Origin: Sediminibacterium sp.
Lineage (GTDB): Bacteria; Bacteroidota; Bacteroidia; Chitinophagales; Chitinophagaceae
DNA: 24,310 nucleotides
Direction: 5' to 3'
NCBI GenBank assembly: GCA_017987615.1
Contig: JAGNTI010000004.1
Span: 1 to 24,310 of the forward strand
A program made the position numbers and the translations under genes. Under the pieces are notes generated by a model. It did no database searches. It saw only the letters and a list, made by a program, of their open reading frames with translations, and was not told where the DNA came from. The stretch's first letter is position 1; each line of letters begins with the position of its first letter. Below are positions 6,386 to 13,748 of the stretch, piece by piece.

Positions 6386-7090
6386 ATGGGACAGAAAAAA
6401 TTAATCCGGTTTGAAGCTATTAAAGGGTACGAAAACGTATTTGAATACCCGGTTAATGCCAAGGGCACTTGGAACGCGTATTTTAAAAACGACAACCCCA
6501 TAACACTTGAACTGGCTTGCGGTAAAGGAGAATACGCGGTAGGCCTAGGAAAAATGCACCCTAACCGCAATTTTATAGGTATAGACATTAAGGGCAACCG
6601 GATTTGGAGAGGTGCCACAAATGCACTTGAAATGGGCCTTACAAACGTGGCATTTATTAGATCGCATATTGATAAAGTGTCCGATTATTTTAACCCTACC
6701 GAAATTGACGAAATCTGGATCACTTTTCCGGATCCGCAGTTAAAGGGCGCTAGGGCAAAAAAGCGCCTCACCCACCCTAAATTTTTGCGTGTATACCAGC
6801 AAATCTTAAAACCCGGGGGTATCATCCATTTAAAAACCGATAGTCCAGATTTATATCAATTTACCAAGCTTGTTATCAACTTATTTGAACTTCCGTTGTT
6901 AGAGGATATGGACAATGTATACGCAGGCGCAAACATCAAACCTGAATTGCAGATAAAAACGCATTACGAGGGTTTAGACATTGCAGGAAGCAACCGTATT
7001 CATTATTTGTCTTTTACCATTAACAAAGAATTGCCGCTAGCATTAGATGCGCAATTAAAAAGTTTACTAAGTGAGCAAGAACCTGATTAA
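6386..7090 (+). CDS. trmB: tRNA (guanine-N7-)-methyltransferase
   Basis: A 234-residue class I methyltransferase that puts the m7G at position 46 of tRNAs using S-adenosylmethionine. The SAM-binding loop is LELACGKGEYAVGLG (41-55), followed by FIGIDIKGNR (63-72). The TrmB signature is WITFPDPQLKGARAKKRLTH (111-130) with PKFLRVYQQILKPGG after it; HLKTDSPDLY (148-157) matches the conserved LxTDxxxY motif. Length is normal for the family. It leads a compact plus-strand cluster: its last 20 bases overlap the next gene. Confidence 0.95.
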   Translation: MGQKKLIRFEAIKGYENVFEYPVNAKGTWNAYFKNDNPITLELACGKGEYAVGLGKMHPNRNFIGIDIKGNRIWRGATNALEMGLTNVAFIRSHIDKVSDYFNPTEIDEIWITFPDPQLKGARAKKRLTHPKFLRVYQQILKPGGIIHLKTDSPDLYQFTKLVINLFELPLLEDMDNVYAGANIKPELQIKTHYEGLDIAGSNRIHYLSFTINKELPLALDAQLKSLLSEQEPD

Positions 7091-7274
7091 AGATGTAGAT
7101 TACTATACGGATCCTTCTGGTAATTTTGTATTTACAGAAGCCTATCATATAGCAAAAGGCTACTGTTGCGGTCATGGTTGCAGACACTGTCCCTATGCAT
7201 ACGAAGCAGTACCAGAGCCACGTAAACAATTGCTACTGAATAAAGAAATTCATGAATTCCGCGAGCCGCAATAA
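7071..7274 (+). CDS. Small Cys-rich protein, DUF5522-type
   Basis: A 67-residue protein with a GTG start inside the end of trmB (20-base overlap). The core GYCCGHGCRHCPYAYE (30-44) has four cysteines (C32, C33, C37, C40) and a histidine, suggesting a small metal site; YYTDPSGNFVFTEAYH precedes it. This matches my memory of DUF5522, a short domain found in Bacteroidota and a few eukaryotic proteins, function unknown. The overlaps with trmB upstream and the alkyltransferase-like gene downstream (23 bases) argue for a real, co-translated gene. Confidence 0.8.
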   Translation: MSKNLIKDVDYYTDPSGNFVFTEAYHIAKGYCCGHGCRHCPYAYEAVPEPRKQLLLNKEIHEFREPQ

Positions 7275-7641
7275 AAAAACACCTACAAAGTCTGCAATCA
7301 ATAAAGCAGATTCACCTAGTTTTTTTGAACTGGTGTATCAGGTGGTAAGGCTTATTCCTAAAGGGCGCGTAACTACATACGGCGCTATTGCAGCATATTT
7401 AGGCAGCAAACAAAGTTCCAGGGCAGTTGGCTATGCACTCAATGGCGCACATTTTATTAAACCAAAAGTACCGGCGCAAAGAGTGGTGAATAGAAATGGT
7501 ATGTTAAGCGGAAAAGCGCATTTTGAAACGCCAACGCGCATGCAAGAGTTACTTGAAAAAGAAGGTGTAATCGTTAAAGATGAAACCGTCCAAAACTTTA
7601 GTAAACATTTTTGGGACCCTACAAAGGAACTAGGCTTTTAA
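7252..7641 (+). CDS. MGMT-family alkyltransferase-like (ATL) protein without acceptor cysteine
   Basis: A 129-residue protein of the Ada/MGMT DNA-binding fold. The family landmarks are IPKGRVTTYGAIAAYLG (35-51, recognition-helix region), SRAVGYALN (56-64) and the active-site loop PAQRVVNRNGMLSG (74-87). In true O6-alkylguanine-DNA alkyltransferases this loop reads PCHRV; here the Cys is A75 and the His is Q76, so the protein cannot accept alkyl groups. ATL proteins bind O6-alkylguanine and flag it for nucleotide excision repair, which is the inferred role. The first 20 residues are a charged extension. An ATG at 7252 was taken; a later start is possible but no other Met precedes the domain. 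It converges on the DUF420 gene 11 bases away. Confidence 0.87.
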   Translation: MNSASRNKKTPTKSAINKADSPSFFELVYQVVRLIPKGRVTTYGAIAAYLGSKQSSRAVGYALNGAHFIKPKVPAQRVVNRNGMLSGKAHFETPTRMQELLEKEGVIVKDETVQNFSKHFWDPTKELGF

Positions 7642-7652
7642 ACCTAACTGTA

Positions 7653-8237
7653 TTAAGCGTAATAAGGCGCAATAAACCAGTATACCACCGGACCTGTTAC
7701 TGCCACATAAAACCATAATGGCCAAGTGATTTTTGCTAATTTTTTATGGGTAGCAAACTCTGCAGTTAATGCACGATACGCCGTAAACAAAATGAACGGT
7801 AATATTACCGCTGCTAAAAATATATGCGTACTTAAAATAACTAAATAAAGGATTCTAAAAGAGCCTACTGTAGCTGCTTCTGCTTCATTTAATACGCCAT
7901 CATGATCAATATCCCCAAACTTAGCTTCGCCAGCTAGTAAATGATGGGCGATATAAGACACTAAAAATAAAACAGATAACACAAGCGCTGCCATCATCAT
8001 TTTTTTGTGCATTTGATAGTTGCCATTTTTAACAGCTACAAGCGCTGCCACTAATAATACAGCAATAATGGTATTGATTACTGCATTGGCTTTTGCAAAA
8101 ATGTGCACGTCAAAACCTAAATCAACATCTAATTTAAATTTACTTAATAGAACAACAACCGTAAACACAACTACTGAAAATATGCCAATAAGCCATTTAG
8201 CAAGTTTGTCGTTTTTTGAAATAGATGCTTGTAACAT
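7653..8237 (-). CDS. DUF420-family membrane protein with an EF-hand loop
   Basis: A 194-residue inner-membrane protein with about five hydrophobic segments (15-32, 52-70, 80-97, 128-152, 172-190) and conserved histidines, fitting DUF420, whose members sit with cytochrome oxidase genes; the B. subtilis relative CtaM is needed for caa3 oxidase activity. Between segments 3 and 4 lies DIDHDGVLNEAE (109-120), a full EF-hand calcium loop with Asp at positions 1, 3 and 5, Gly at 6, Leu at 8 and Glu at 12. It is the last gene of the respiratory locus, 21 bases after SCO. A role in oxidase assembly is inferred from family and position. Confidence 0.86.
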   Translation of the reverse strand: MLQASISKNDKLAKWLIGIFSVVVFTVVVLLSKFKLDVDLGFDVHIFAKANAVINTIIAVLLVAALVAVKNGNYQMHKKMMMAALVLSVLFLVSYIAHHLLAGEAKFGDIDHDGVLNEAEAATVGSFRILYLVILSTHIFLAAVILPFILFTAYRALTAEFATHKKLAKITWPLWFYVAVTGPVVYWFIAPYYA

Positions 8238-8258
8238 AGTATTGTTTTTTAATAATAA

Positions 8259-9071
8259 TTATCCATTAATTTTTCTGCGTTGACGCATATACACTACAAA
8301 AAATATAGTAGCAGATATAATGATCAACCAAAGCCAAGACAGGTCAAGTATTTGTCTAAAAATAGCGCCTTTATTTTTCTTGTCTTTTTCGAGCATTAAT
8401 AATCCAATGTCTCTCGCAAGTTTTGCCACCGAATTTGAATCAAGACCATTGTAATACCCACGAACATAACGGTCTTTATCAAGTAATACAAACCTTGAAG
8501 TATGCACAAAATCAGGACTGATAGGCTCTTCACTAAATTTGTCAACCTTCAATTCTTCAAAAGCAAATTTATAAATACTGTCTTTGTTGCCGGTTAAAAA
8601 CCACCAGTTATCATGGTTTGCGCCAAAAATATCGGCATAATTTTTTAGTACCGGAACAGAGTCACGCTCAGGGTCTACGGTAAAAGAAACAAATTGAACA
8701 ACAGCCGTATCAATTTTTTTACGCACGTTACCACCCAGCTTAAATGAGTGCTGCAACTTTTGCATATTAAAAGTGAGCTTTGGACAAATGCTTCTACAAC
8801 TGGTAAATACATAATCTACCACCATTATTTTAGAACCCTTATCGTAGAGGCTTACTGTATCACCTAATTGATTAACAAGTGTAATATTGGCTGTTTTGTG
8901 CCAAATGCTATCCGTTACTTCTTTACCCTTTTCGATGCGGGTAACCACCGTGTCTAGTAAGTATTTTCGGGGCATATCTACTGCGCTTTCACTTGCAGAC
9001 TTAAGCCACAAATAGCAAAACAGTGGTAATCCGAGGGCAACGAGTAAACCTAAAATTGATTTTTTATTCAT
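8259..9071 (-). CDS. SCO1/SenC-family copper chaperone for cytochrome oxidase
   Basis: A 270-residue membrane-anchored thioredoxin-like protein that delivers copper to, or reduces, the CuA site of oxidase subunit II. The copper ligands are present: CRSIC (C92, C96) and H190 in DFVHTSRFVLLDKD. FVSFTVDPERDSVPVLKNYA is the typical SCO strand-helix. An N-terminal anchor (about 5-23) and a second C-terminal transmembrane segment (243-262) with a basic tail put the domain outside the cytoplasm. The start was set at 9071 (MNKKS); an in-frame Met at 9101 would add ten residues encoded within an intrinsic terminator, which is unlikely. Confidence 0.9.
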   Translation of the reverse strand: MNKKSILGLLVALGLPLFCYLWLKSASESAVDMPRKYLLDTVVTRIEKGKEVTDSIWHKTANITLVNQLGDTVSLYDKGSKIMVVDYVFTSCRSICPKLTFNMQKLQHSFKLGGNVRKKIDTAVVQFVSFTVDPERDSVPVLKNYADIFGANHDNWWFLTGNKDSIYKFAFEELKVDKFSEEPISPDFVHTSRFVLLDKDRYVRGYYNGLDSNSVAKLARDIGLLMLEKDKKNKGAIFRQILDLSWLWLIIISATIFFVVYMRQRRKING

Positions 9072-9087
9072 GTAAAAAGGTTCGTAT

Positions 9088-9119
9088 AAAAAAACCACCA
9101 AACAAAGGTCGGTGGTTTT
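9088..9119 (-). terminator. Intrinsic terminator between oxidase subunit IV and SCO
   Basis: On the minus strand AAAACCACC (9119-9111) pairs with GGTGGTTTT (9099-9091) across an 11-base loop, followed by a run of seven T in all (9094-9088). This is a textbook hairpin plus T-tract. It sits in the 70-base gap after subunit IV, so it either ends the main respiratory transcript or lowers readthrough into SCO and the DUF420 gene. The loop holds GACCTTTG (9110-9103), one mismatch from a -7 element, which might restart transcription. Confidence 0.8.
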
Positions 9120-9141
9120 ACTTATTTGATAACAAATTCAT

Positions 9142-9621
9142 TTAGTGTTTGTTCTCTACCGACATAGTATCATTTGCGTGCGCAGTGGTATCTGCAGCAG
9201 CTTGATGTGTAGCACCGGCTTCATGTCCTGCTCCATGGCCTTCCGCCTTTTTTTCTACTTTAATGGTAGCACGCTCCTTGTAATAAGGATCGTAGGTATT
9301 ACGAAGGTTTCTGAAAGAATTACCATCCCATAAAAAAGCGATGATAAACCAAATAAAAAGACCAAGAGGCACTACAATTGTCATGATAAGGTTTTTTAGT
9401 TCATGCTTTAAGTGCATGAAATAAGCAACGATATAAAACGCCTTTGCCATCATTAGAATAATGATTGTGCCTTTGATAGCAAGTCTTAAAGATTCTGAAG
9501 TGATATCGATCATCCAAAAACCAAGTAATAATTCTACAATGGTTAATACAGATAATATGATGGTAACTTTTTTAATTTCCCCAGTTCCGTGGTTCTCTTC
9601 GTGTTGAGCAGTATGTGACAT
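9142..9621 (-). CDS. Cytochrome c oxidase subunit IV (prokaryotic COX4/CtaF-type)
   Basis: A 159-residue small membrane subunit. Three transmembrane segments (about 20-38, 49-70, 79-98) include MMAKAFYIVAYFMHLKHE (56-73), the typical motif of prokaryotic oxidase subunit IV. The C-terminal 45 residues form a hydrophilic tail rich in Ala, Gly and His (GHGAGHEAGATH), unusual for the core family. It lies 28 bases after the larger subunit III gene and is followed by a terminator, thus probably the last structural gene of the oxidase transcript. Confidence 0.85.
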   Translation of the reverse strand: MSHTAQHEENHGTGEIKKVTIILSVLTIVELLLGFWMIDITSESLRLAIKGTIIILMMAKAFYIVAYFMHLKHELKNLIMTIVVPLGLFIWFIIAFLWDGNSFRNLRNTYDPYYKERATIKVEKKAEGHGAGHEAGATHQAAADTTAHANDTMSVENKH

Positions 9622-9649
9622 TAGATTCTAAATTAATGTTTTGAAAAAA

Positions 9650-10327
9650 TTATACTAGGTAGAAGCAAGTGAATACGAATACCCAAACTAAATCTACAAA
9701 GTGCCAGTACAATCCAGCTTTCTCGATCATGAGGTAATGACCACGTTGTTCAAACTTATCTAGTAAGGTCATAATCAACATAATGATATTGATAATTACA
9801 CCAGAAAATACGTGGAATCCGTGGAAACCTGTAATGGTAAAAAAGTAATTGGTAAAGTTGGTAGAAGATGCAGTTCCATCAGCATTTAAAAATGGATTGC
9901 GACCCCACCATGCACCTTCATGGTGTAAGTGATTCCACTCCCAAGCCTGACAGCTCAAAAATGCAATACCGCCAATGATGGTCCAAATCATGTATTTCAC
10001 AACAGCCTTCTTGTCCATTTCTTGACCTGCTTTTACAGCAAGTACCATGGTTACAGAACTAACAATCAAAATAAAGGTCATTACAGACACAAACACAAGT
10101 GGTGCATGAACTCCTTCTGGAGCAAATGGGAAACTTCTAAACACCTCGTTAGGGTCAGGCCATCCATTACTTGAAAAACGAATGGTACCATAAGAAATAA
10201 GGAATGCTCCAAATGTAAAGGCATCACTCATTAAAAAATACCACATCATTAATTTACCGTACTCGACGTTGAATGGGCTTTTTCCACCACCCCAAGACTT
10301 TGTTGTTTCTACTGTTGCTGTTGACAT
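9650..10327 (-). CDS. Cytochrome c oxidase subunit III (larger paralogue)
   Basis: A 225-residue heme-copper oxidase subunit III with about five transmembrane helices. The family motifs are GKLMMWYFLMSDAFTFGAFLISY (N-terminal), CQAWEWNHL, the helix TITGFHGFHVFSG, and the closing EKAGLYWHFVDLVWVFVFTCFYLV, where WHFVDxVW is diagnostic. Subunit III stabilises the oxidase and its proton-uptake path. A 77-base gap, the widest inside the locus, precedes it and carries a -7 element. It and the next upstream gene are paralogues, an arrangement common in ACIII-linked oxidases of Bacteroidota. Confidence 0.92.
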   Translation of the reverse strand: MSTATVETTKSWGGGKSPFNVEYGKLMMWYFLMSDAFTFGAFLISYGTIRFSSNGWPDPNEVFRSFPFAPEGVHAPLVFVSVMTFILIVSSVTMVLAVKAGQEMDKKAVVKYMIWTIIGGIAFLSCQAWEWNHLHHEGAWWGRNPFLNADGTASSTNFTNYFFTITGFHGFHVFSGVIINIIMLIMTLLDKFEQRGHYLMIEKAGLYWHFVDLVWVFVFTCFYLV

Positions 10328-10348
10328 GTCTTATTAAAAATTTCGTTG

Positions 10349-10356
10349 CAAAAATA
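10349..10356 (-). promoter_or_regulatory. Possible internal promoter -7 element before the larger subunit III gene
   Basis: The minus strand reads TATTTTTG, a full TAnnTTTG match, 22 bases before the start codon at 10327. The ten bases 10348-10357 are identical to 23281-23290 upstream of actA. A TTG lies 12 bases further upstream, shorter than the usual spacing. Confidence 0.4.
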
Positions 10357-10404
10357 TTGGCTATCAGTCAAAAAAGACGATTTCTGGGTAACTTTTTATT
10401 TGAA

Positions 10405-10986
10405 TTAAGCAATCATATGATAAAATATAAACAAGTAAATCCAAAGTATATCTACAAAATGCCAGTAGGTAGCTACAATTTGAACCGGCACAACGTTTGT
10501 TTGGCTATTTTGAACCCAAAATGACCTGAAAAACGTAACAATTAAGGCAATAACACCCCCAAGCACGTGGATCATGTGTAAGCCCGTAATAATAAACAAA
10601 AAGGAAGATGCTGAGTTGCTTTGAGGTCCAATCAGCGCAATACCCCTCAATTCAAGATCTTTAAAGCCAAGATACTGGAAGGTTATAAATACCACACCCA
10701 AAATAGCCGTTATGGTTATTAGGGATTTATAAGAAATTATTTTGCCTGCCTTTATTGCCGTGCTAGCAAAATGCATGGTTAAACTACTTGCTAGAATTAC
10801 AGCGGTAGAATACCAAAAAACAACCGGTAGTTCAATAGCTAACCAGTTTCCTTGATTTTTTTTAACAATATAAGCACTGGTTAATCCAGCAAACATCATT
10901 ACAATACTTCCTATCGCTATCCACATCAAAAATTTGTGTGGGTGTATTCTTTGTGGCTCGTTTGTTGCTAGTGTAGACATACTCAA
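10405..10986 (-). CDS. Cytochrome c oxidase subunit III (smaller paralogue)
   Basis: A 193-residue membrane protein of the subunit III family with about five helices. Recognisable parts are HPHKFLMWIAIGSIVMMFAGLTSAYIV (15-41), LPVVFWYSTAVILASSLTMH, FIITGLHMIHVLGGVIALIV (about 131-150) and the diagnostic closing ATYWHFVDILWIYLFIFYHMIA. It is shorter than the second copy and diverged from it, so the two probably occupy different places in the complex. It is 20 bases after ctaB. Confidence 0.88.
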   Translation of the reverse strand: MSMSTLATNEPQRIHPHKFLMWIAIGSIVMMFAGLTSAYIVKKNQGNWLAIELPVVFWYSTAVILASSLTMHFASTAIKAGKIISYKSLITITAILGVVFITFQYLGFKDLELRGIALIGPQSNSASSFLFIITGLHMIHVLGGVIALIVTFFRSFWVQNSQTNVVPVQIVATYWHFVDILWIYLFIFYHMIA

Positions 10987-11006
10987 TAAATTTTAATTCG
11001 TTGCTA

Positions 11007-11900
11007 CTATTTAATTTTATCTGCGAGTAATGCAAGTAATACAATGGGTAAATAAATGTAACTACTAAACATAACGCGTCTTGCCGCTTTAACATCCATT
11101 TGTTGGTACAATCTGATACTTTGTACCACCATAAATACATTACAAACCATAACAATAACGGCACTAACAAAACCAGTATAACCAAAATAATAGGGTAAGA
11201 ACCCTACTGGAATCATTAGCACTGAATACATAATACCTTGAACGGCCGTGAATTTAGTTGGTCCCTTATCAGCGGGCAACAACTTAAATCCTGCCTTACT
11301 ATAATCTTCATGTGCCACCCAAGCAATTGCCCAAAAATGCGGAAACTGCCATAAAAACTGAATGCCAAAATAAATCCACCCACCCATACTAAAATCATCA
11401 TTGCCAGCCACCCAACCAATCAAACAAGGTAATGCGCCAGGTAAAGCACCCACCAACACGGCAATAGAATTTATTTTTTTTAGCGGTGTATAAATAAAAG
11501 CATATAAAAACAAACTAAACGCAGATAAAAGTGCCGATGACAAATTAAAGAAGTACCACATCATTCCAACGCCCACTAGTCCAGCAATAAATGCAAAAGT
11601 GTAAGCTTCGGTTTGGGTCATTCTACCAGCAGCAACAGGTCTTGAACCTGTTCGCTTCATTACGGCATCCGTATCTTTTTCTACTGCCTGATTAATAGCG
11701 TTTGCACTTCCCGTAACTAACATTCCTGCTAGAAACAAAATCGCAATCATCCACCAATCAAATTCTTTTACTTTTGGAGCGAGTAAGTAACAAACGACAC
11801 AAGAAAACACAACCGTAAAACTCAGCGTAAATTTAATTAGCTGGTAATAATCTTTAGCCTTGCTAGCAAAAGAATTAGAACGGTTGTTTTCGTTATCCAT
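11007..11900 (-). CDS. ctaB: Protoheme IX farnesyltransferase (heme O synthase)
   Basis: A 297-residue UbiA-family prenyltransferase that adds a farnesyl group to heme b to make heme O, the precursor of the heme A of this oxidase. Diagnostic are the first Asp-rich motif NAINQAVEKDTDAVMKRTGSRP (about 70-90), the TPLKKINS loop, GALPGALPCLIGW, and FLWQFPHFWAIAWVAHEDYSKAGFKLLP. About eight to nine transmembrane helices are visible. The start was placed at 11900, one base after the subunit I stop; an upstream Met at 11927 would overlap subunit I by 26 bases and adds only nine hydrophilic residues. Heme A synthase (ctaA) is not in the window. Confidence 0.94.
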   Translation of the reverse strand: MDNENNRSNSFASKAKDYYQLIKFTLSFTVVFSCVVCYLLAPKVKEFDWWMIAILFLAGMLVTGSANAINQAVEKDTDAVMKRTGSRPVAAGRMTQTEAYTFAFIAGLVGVGMMWYFFNLSSALLSAFSLFLYAFIYTPLKKINSIAVLVGALPGALPCLIGWVAGNDDFSMGGWIYFGIQFLWQFPHFWAIAWVAHEDYSKAGFKLLPADKGPTKFTAVQGIMYSVLMIPVGFLPYYFGYTGFVSAVIVMVCNVFMVVQSIRLYQQMDVKAARRVMFSSYIYLPIVLLALLADKIK

Positions 11901-11901
11901 T

Positions 11902-13701
11902 TTAGTGCTGACTTTCGTCTGCTCCAACAGGTGTAGTTTGTGCTATAAAGTCTACGCCATCTTTACCATAATCGTAAGGCCAACGGTGTACTTCAGGAAT
12001 TTCACCTACCCAGTTACCATGACCAGGATTGATTGGTGTTGTCCACTCAAGTGTTGTTGCATTCCATGGATTTGAGTTCGTTACTTTTCTTCCTTTGAAA
12101 ATAGAATAGAAGAAGTTGAACAAGAATAATAATTGAACCATGAAAACAATAATAGACACCAAGCTAATGAACTTATTAAGCTCACCAAATTGCTTGAAGC
12201 TTTCCCAAATGCTAAAATCGTAGTAACGACGTGGCATACCCGCTAAACCTTCATAGTGCATTGGCCAGAAAATTAAATAAGCACCTGCAATGGTTACCCA
12301 GAAGTGGATATATCCAAGTGTGTTATTTAACTGCTTACCATACATTTTAGGGAACCAGTGGTAGATACCGGCAAACATACCAAACATAGATGCAACACCC
12401 ATTACAATATGGAAGTGCGCAATTACAAAGTAGGTATCGTGTAAGTGAATATCGAGTGCAGAGTTTCCTAACCAAATACCTGTTAAACCACCAGAAATAA
12501 ATAAGCTCACAAAACCAATTGCAAACAACATCGCTGGGGTGAAACGGATATTACCTCTCCATAAAGTAGTTAACCAGTTAAATACTTTAATAGCAGAAGG
12601 AACCGCAATTAATAAAGTTAATAATACAAACACAGATCCTAGGAATGGATTAAGACCAGTCACAAACATGTGGTGCGCCCAAACCAAGAATGCTAATATC
12701 GCAATTGCAAATAAAGAACCAATCATGGCCATGTAACCAAAAATTGGTTTACGTGAATTGATCGATAAAATTTCTGATACCATACCCATCGCAGGTAACA
12801 AGATGATGTATACCTCTGGGTGACCTAAGAACCAGAATAAGTGTTGATATAAAATAGCAGAACCACCTTCGTTAGGTAAAGCACCAACACCATTGATAAA
12901 AATATCTGATAGATAAAAACTTGTTCCAAAGTTTCTATCAAAAATTAATAAGATAAAACCAGAAAAAAGTACTGGGAAAGATAATACACCAAGAACTGCT
13001 GTAAAAAATAATGCCCAAATGGTTAAAGGTAAGCGCGTCATGCTCATACCTTTTGTACGCATGTTTAAAATAGTAGCAATGTAGTTTAGACCTCCTAATA
13101 AAGAAGAAACCACAAATAGCGCCATAGATACCAACCATAAATCCATACCCGTTTTAGATCCTGGTGAAGCGTCACCAAGTGCAGATAATGGAGGATATGC
13201 TACCCAACCACCACTAAAGGGGCCTGTTTCAACAAACATAGATGATAACATCACAATGCTAGCCGCAAAGAAAAACCAGTAGCTAAGCATATTCATGAAA
13301 GGAGATGCCATATCACGTGCACCTACTTGTAAAGGAATTAAGAAGTTGGCAAAAGTACCAGACAAACCTGCAGTTAATACAAAGAATACAAGTACTGTAC
13401 CGTGTGTTGTTACAAGTGCATAGTAAGCTTCTGGAGTGATACGACCACCCTTAGCCCATTTACCCAAAAGATCTTCTAGGAAAGGGAAAGTTGAATCTGG
13501 ATAACCTAGTTGCAAACGAAATAGTACACTCATTAAACCACCCAACACAGCCCACACCATACCCGTGATCAAGAATTGCTTCGCGATCATTTTGTGGTCC
13601 ATGCTAAATACGTACTTAGATAAGAAAGTATCATGGTGCTCGTGATGACCGTGATCATCATGTCCATGTGCATCTCCATGTAAAACTGCTTCGTGACTCA
13701 T
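11902..13701 (-). CDS. ctaD: Cytochrome c oxidase subunit I (heme a / heme a3-CuB catalytic subunit)
   Basis: A 599-residue catalytic subunit of an aa3/caa3-type oxidase that reduces oxygen to water and pumps protons. Heme a ligands are H100 (TTHGTVLVFF) and H431; heme a3 is held by H429 in HDTYFVIAHFHIVMG. CuB ligands are H294 in GHPEVY (with the Tyr crosslink Y298) and H343/H344 in WAHHMF. E296 of the same motif and D130 in LIPLQVGARDMASP mark the D proton channel, hence a type A1 enzyme. Twelve or more hydrophobic helices are present. The N-terminus is unusually rich in His and Asp (residues 3-23 hold ten His). It sits between subunit II (47 bases upstream) and ctaB. Confidence 0.97.
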   Translation of the reverse strand: MSHEAVLHGDAHGHDDHGHHEHHDTFLSKYVFSMDHKMIAKQFLITGMVWAVLGGLMSVLFRLQLGYPDSTFPFLEDLLGKWAKGGRITPEAYYALVTTHGTVLVFFVLTAGLSGTFANFLIPLQVGARDMASPFMNMLSYWFFFAASIVMLSSMFVETGPFSGGWVAYPPLSALGDASPGSKTGMDLWLVSMALFVVSSLLGGLNYIATILNMRTKGMSMTRLPLTIWALFFTAVLGVLSFPVLFSGFILLIFDRNFGTSFYLSDIFINGVGALPNEGGSAILYQHLFWFLGHPEVYIILLPAMGMVSEILSINSRKPIFGYMAMIGSLFAIAILAFLVWAHHMFVTGLNPFLGSVFVLLTLLIAVPSAIKVFNWLTTLWRGNIRFTPAMLFAIGFVSLFISGGLTGIWLGNSALDIHLHDTYFVIAHFHIVMGVASMFGMFAGIYHWFPKMYGKQLNNTLGYIHFWVTIAGAYLIFWPMHYEGLAGMPRRYYDFSIWESFKQFGELNKFISLVSIIVFMVQLLFLFNFFYSIFKGRKVTNSNPWNATTLEWTTPINPGHGNWVGEIPEVHRWPYDYGKDGVDFIAQTTPVGADESQH

Positions 13702-13748
13702 ACCTATTTATTTAAAAAAGTTAATTCGTTGTTTGTTTGACTATTTTA

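Noticed and set aside
7628..7650. TAGG/CCTA hairpin between the convergent ATL and DUF420 genes
   Set aside because: Only four base pairs and no T-tract; not a convincing terminator.
9072..9101. Longer N-terminus for SCO starting at 9101
   Set aside because: The added codons are the descending arm and T-tract of the intrinsic terminator; MNKKS at 9071 gives a proper membrane anchor.
10862..11185. Minus-strand 107-codon frame overlapping ctaB and the small subunit III gene
   Set aside because: It is an out-of-frame shadow of two well-supported genes with no family resemblance.
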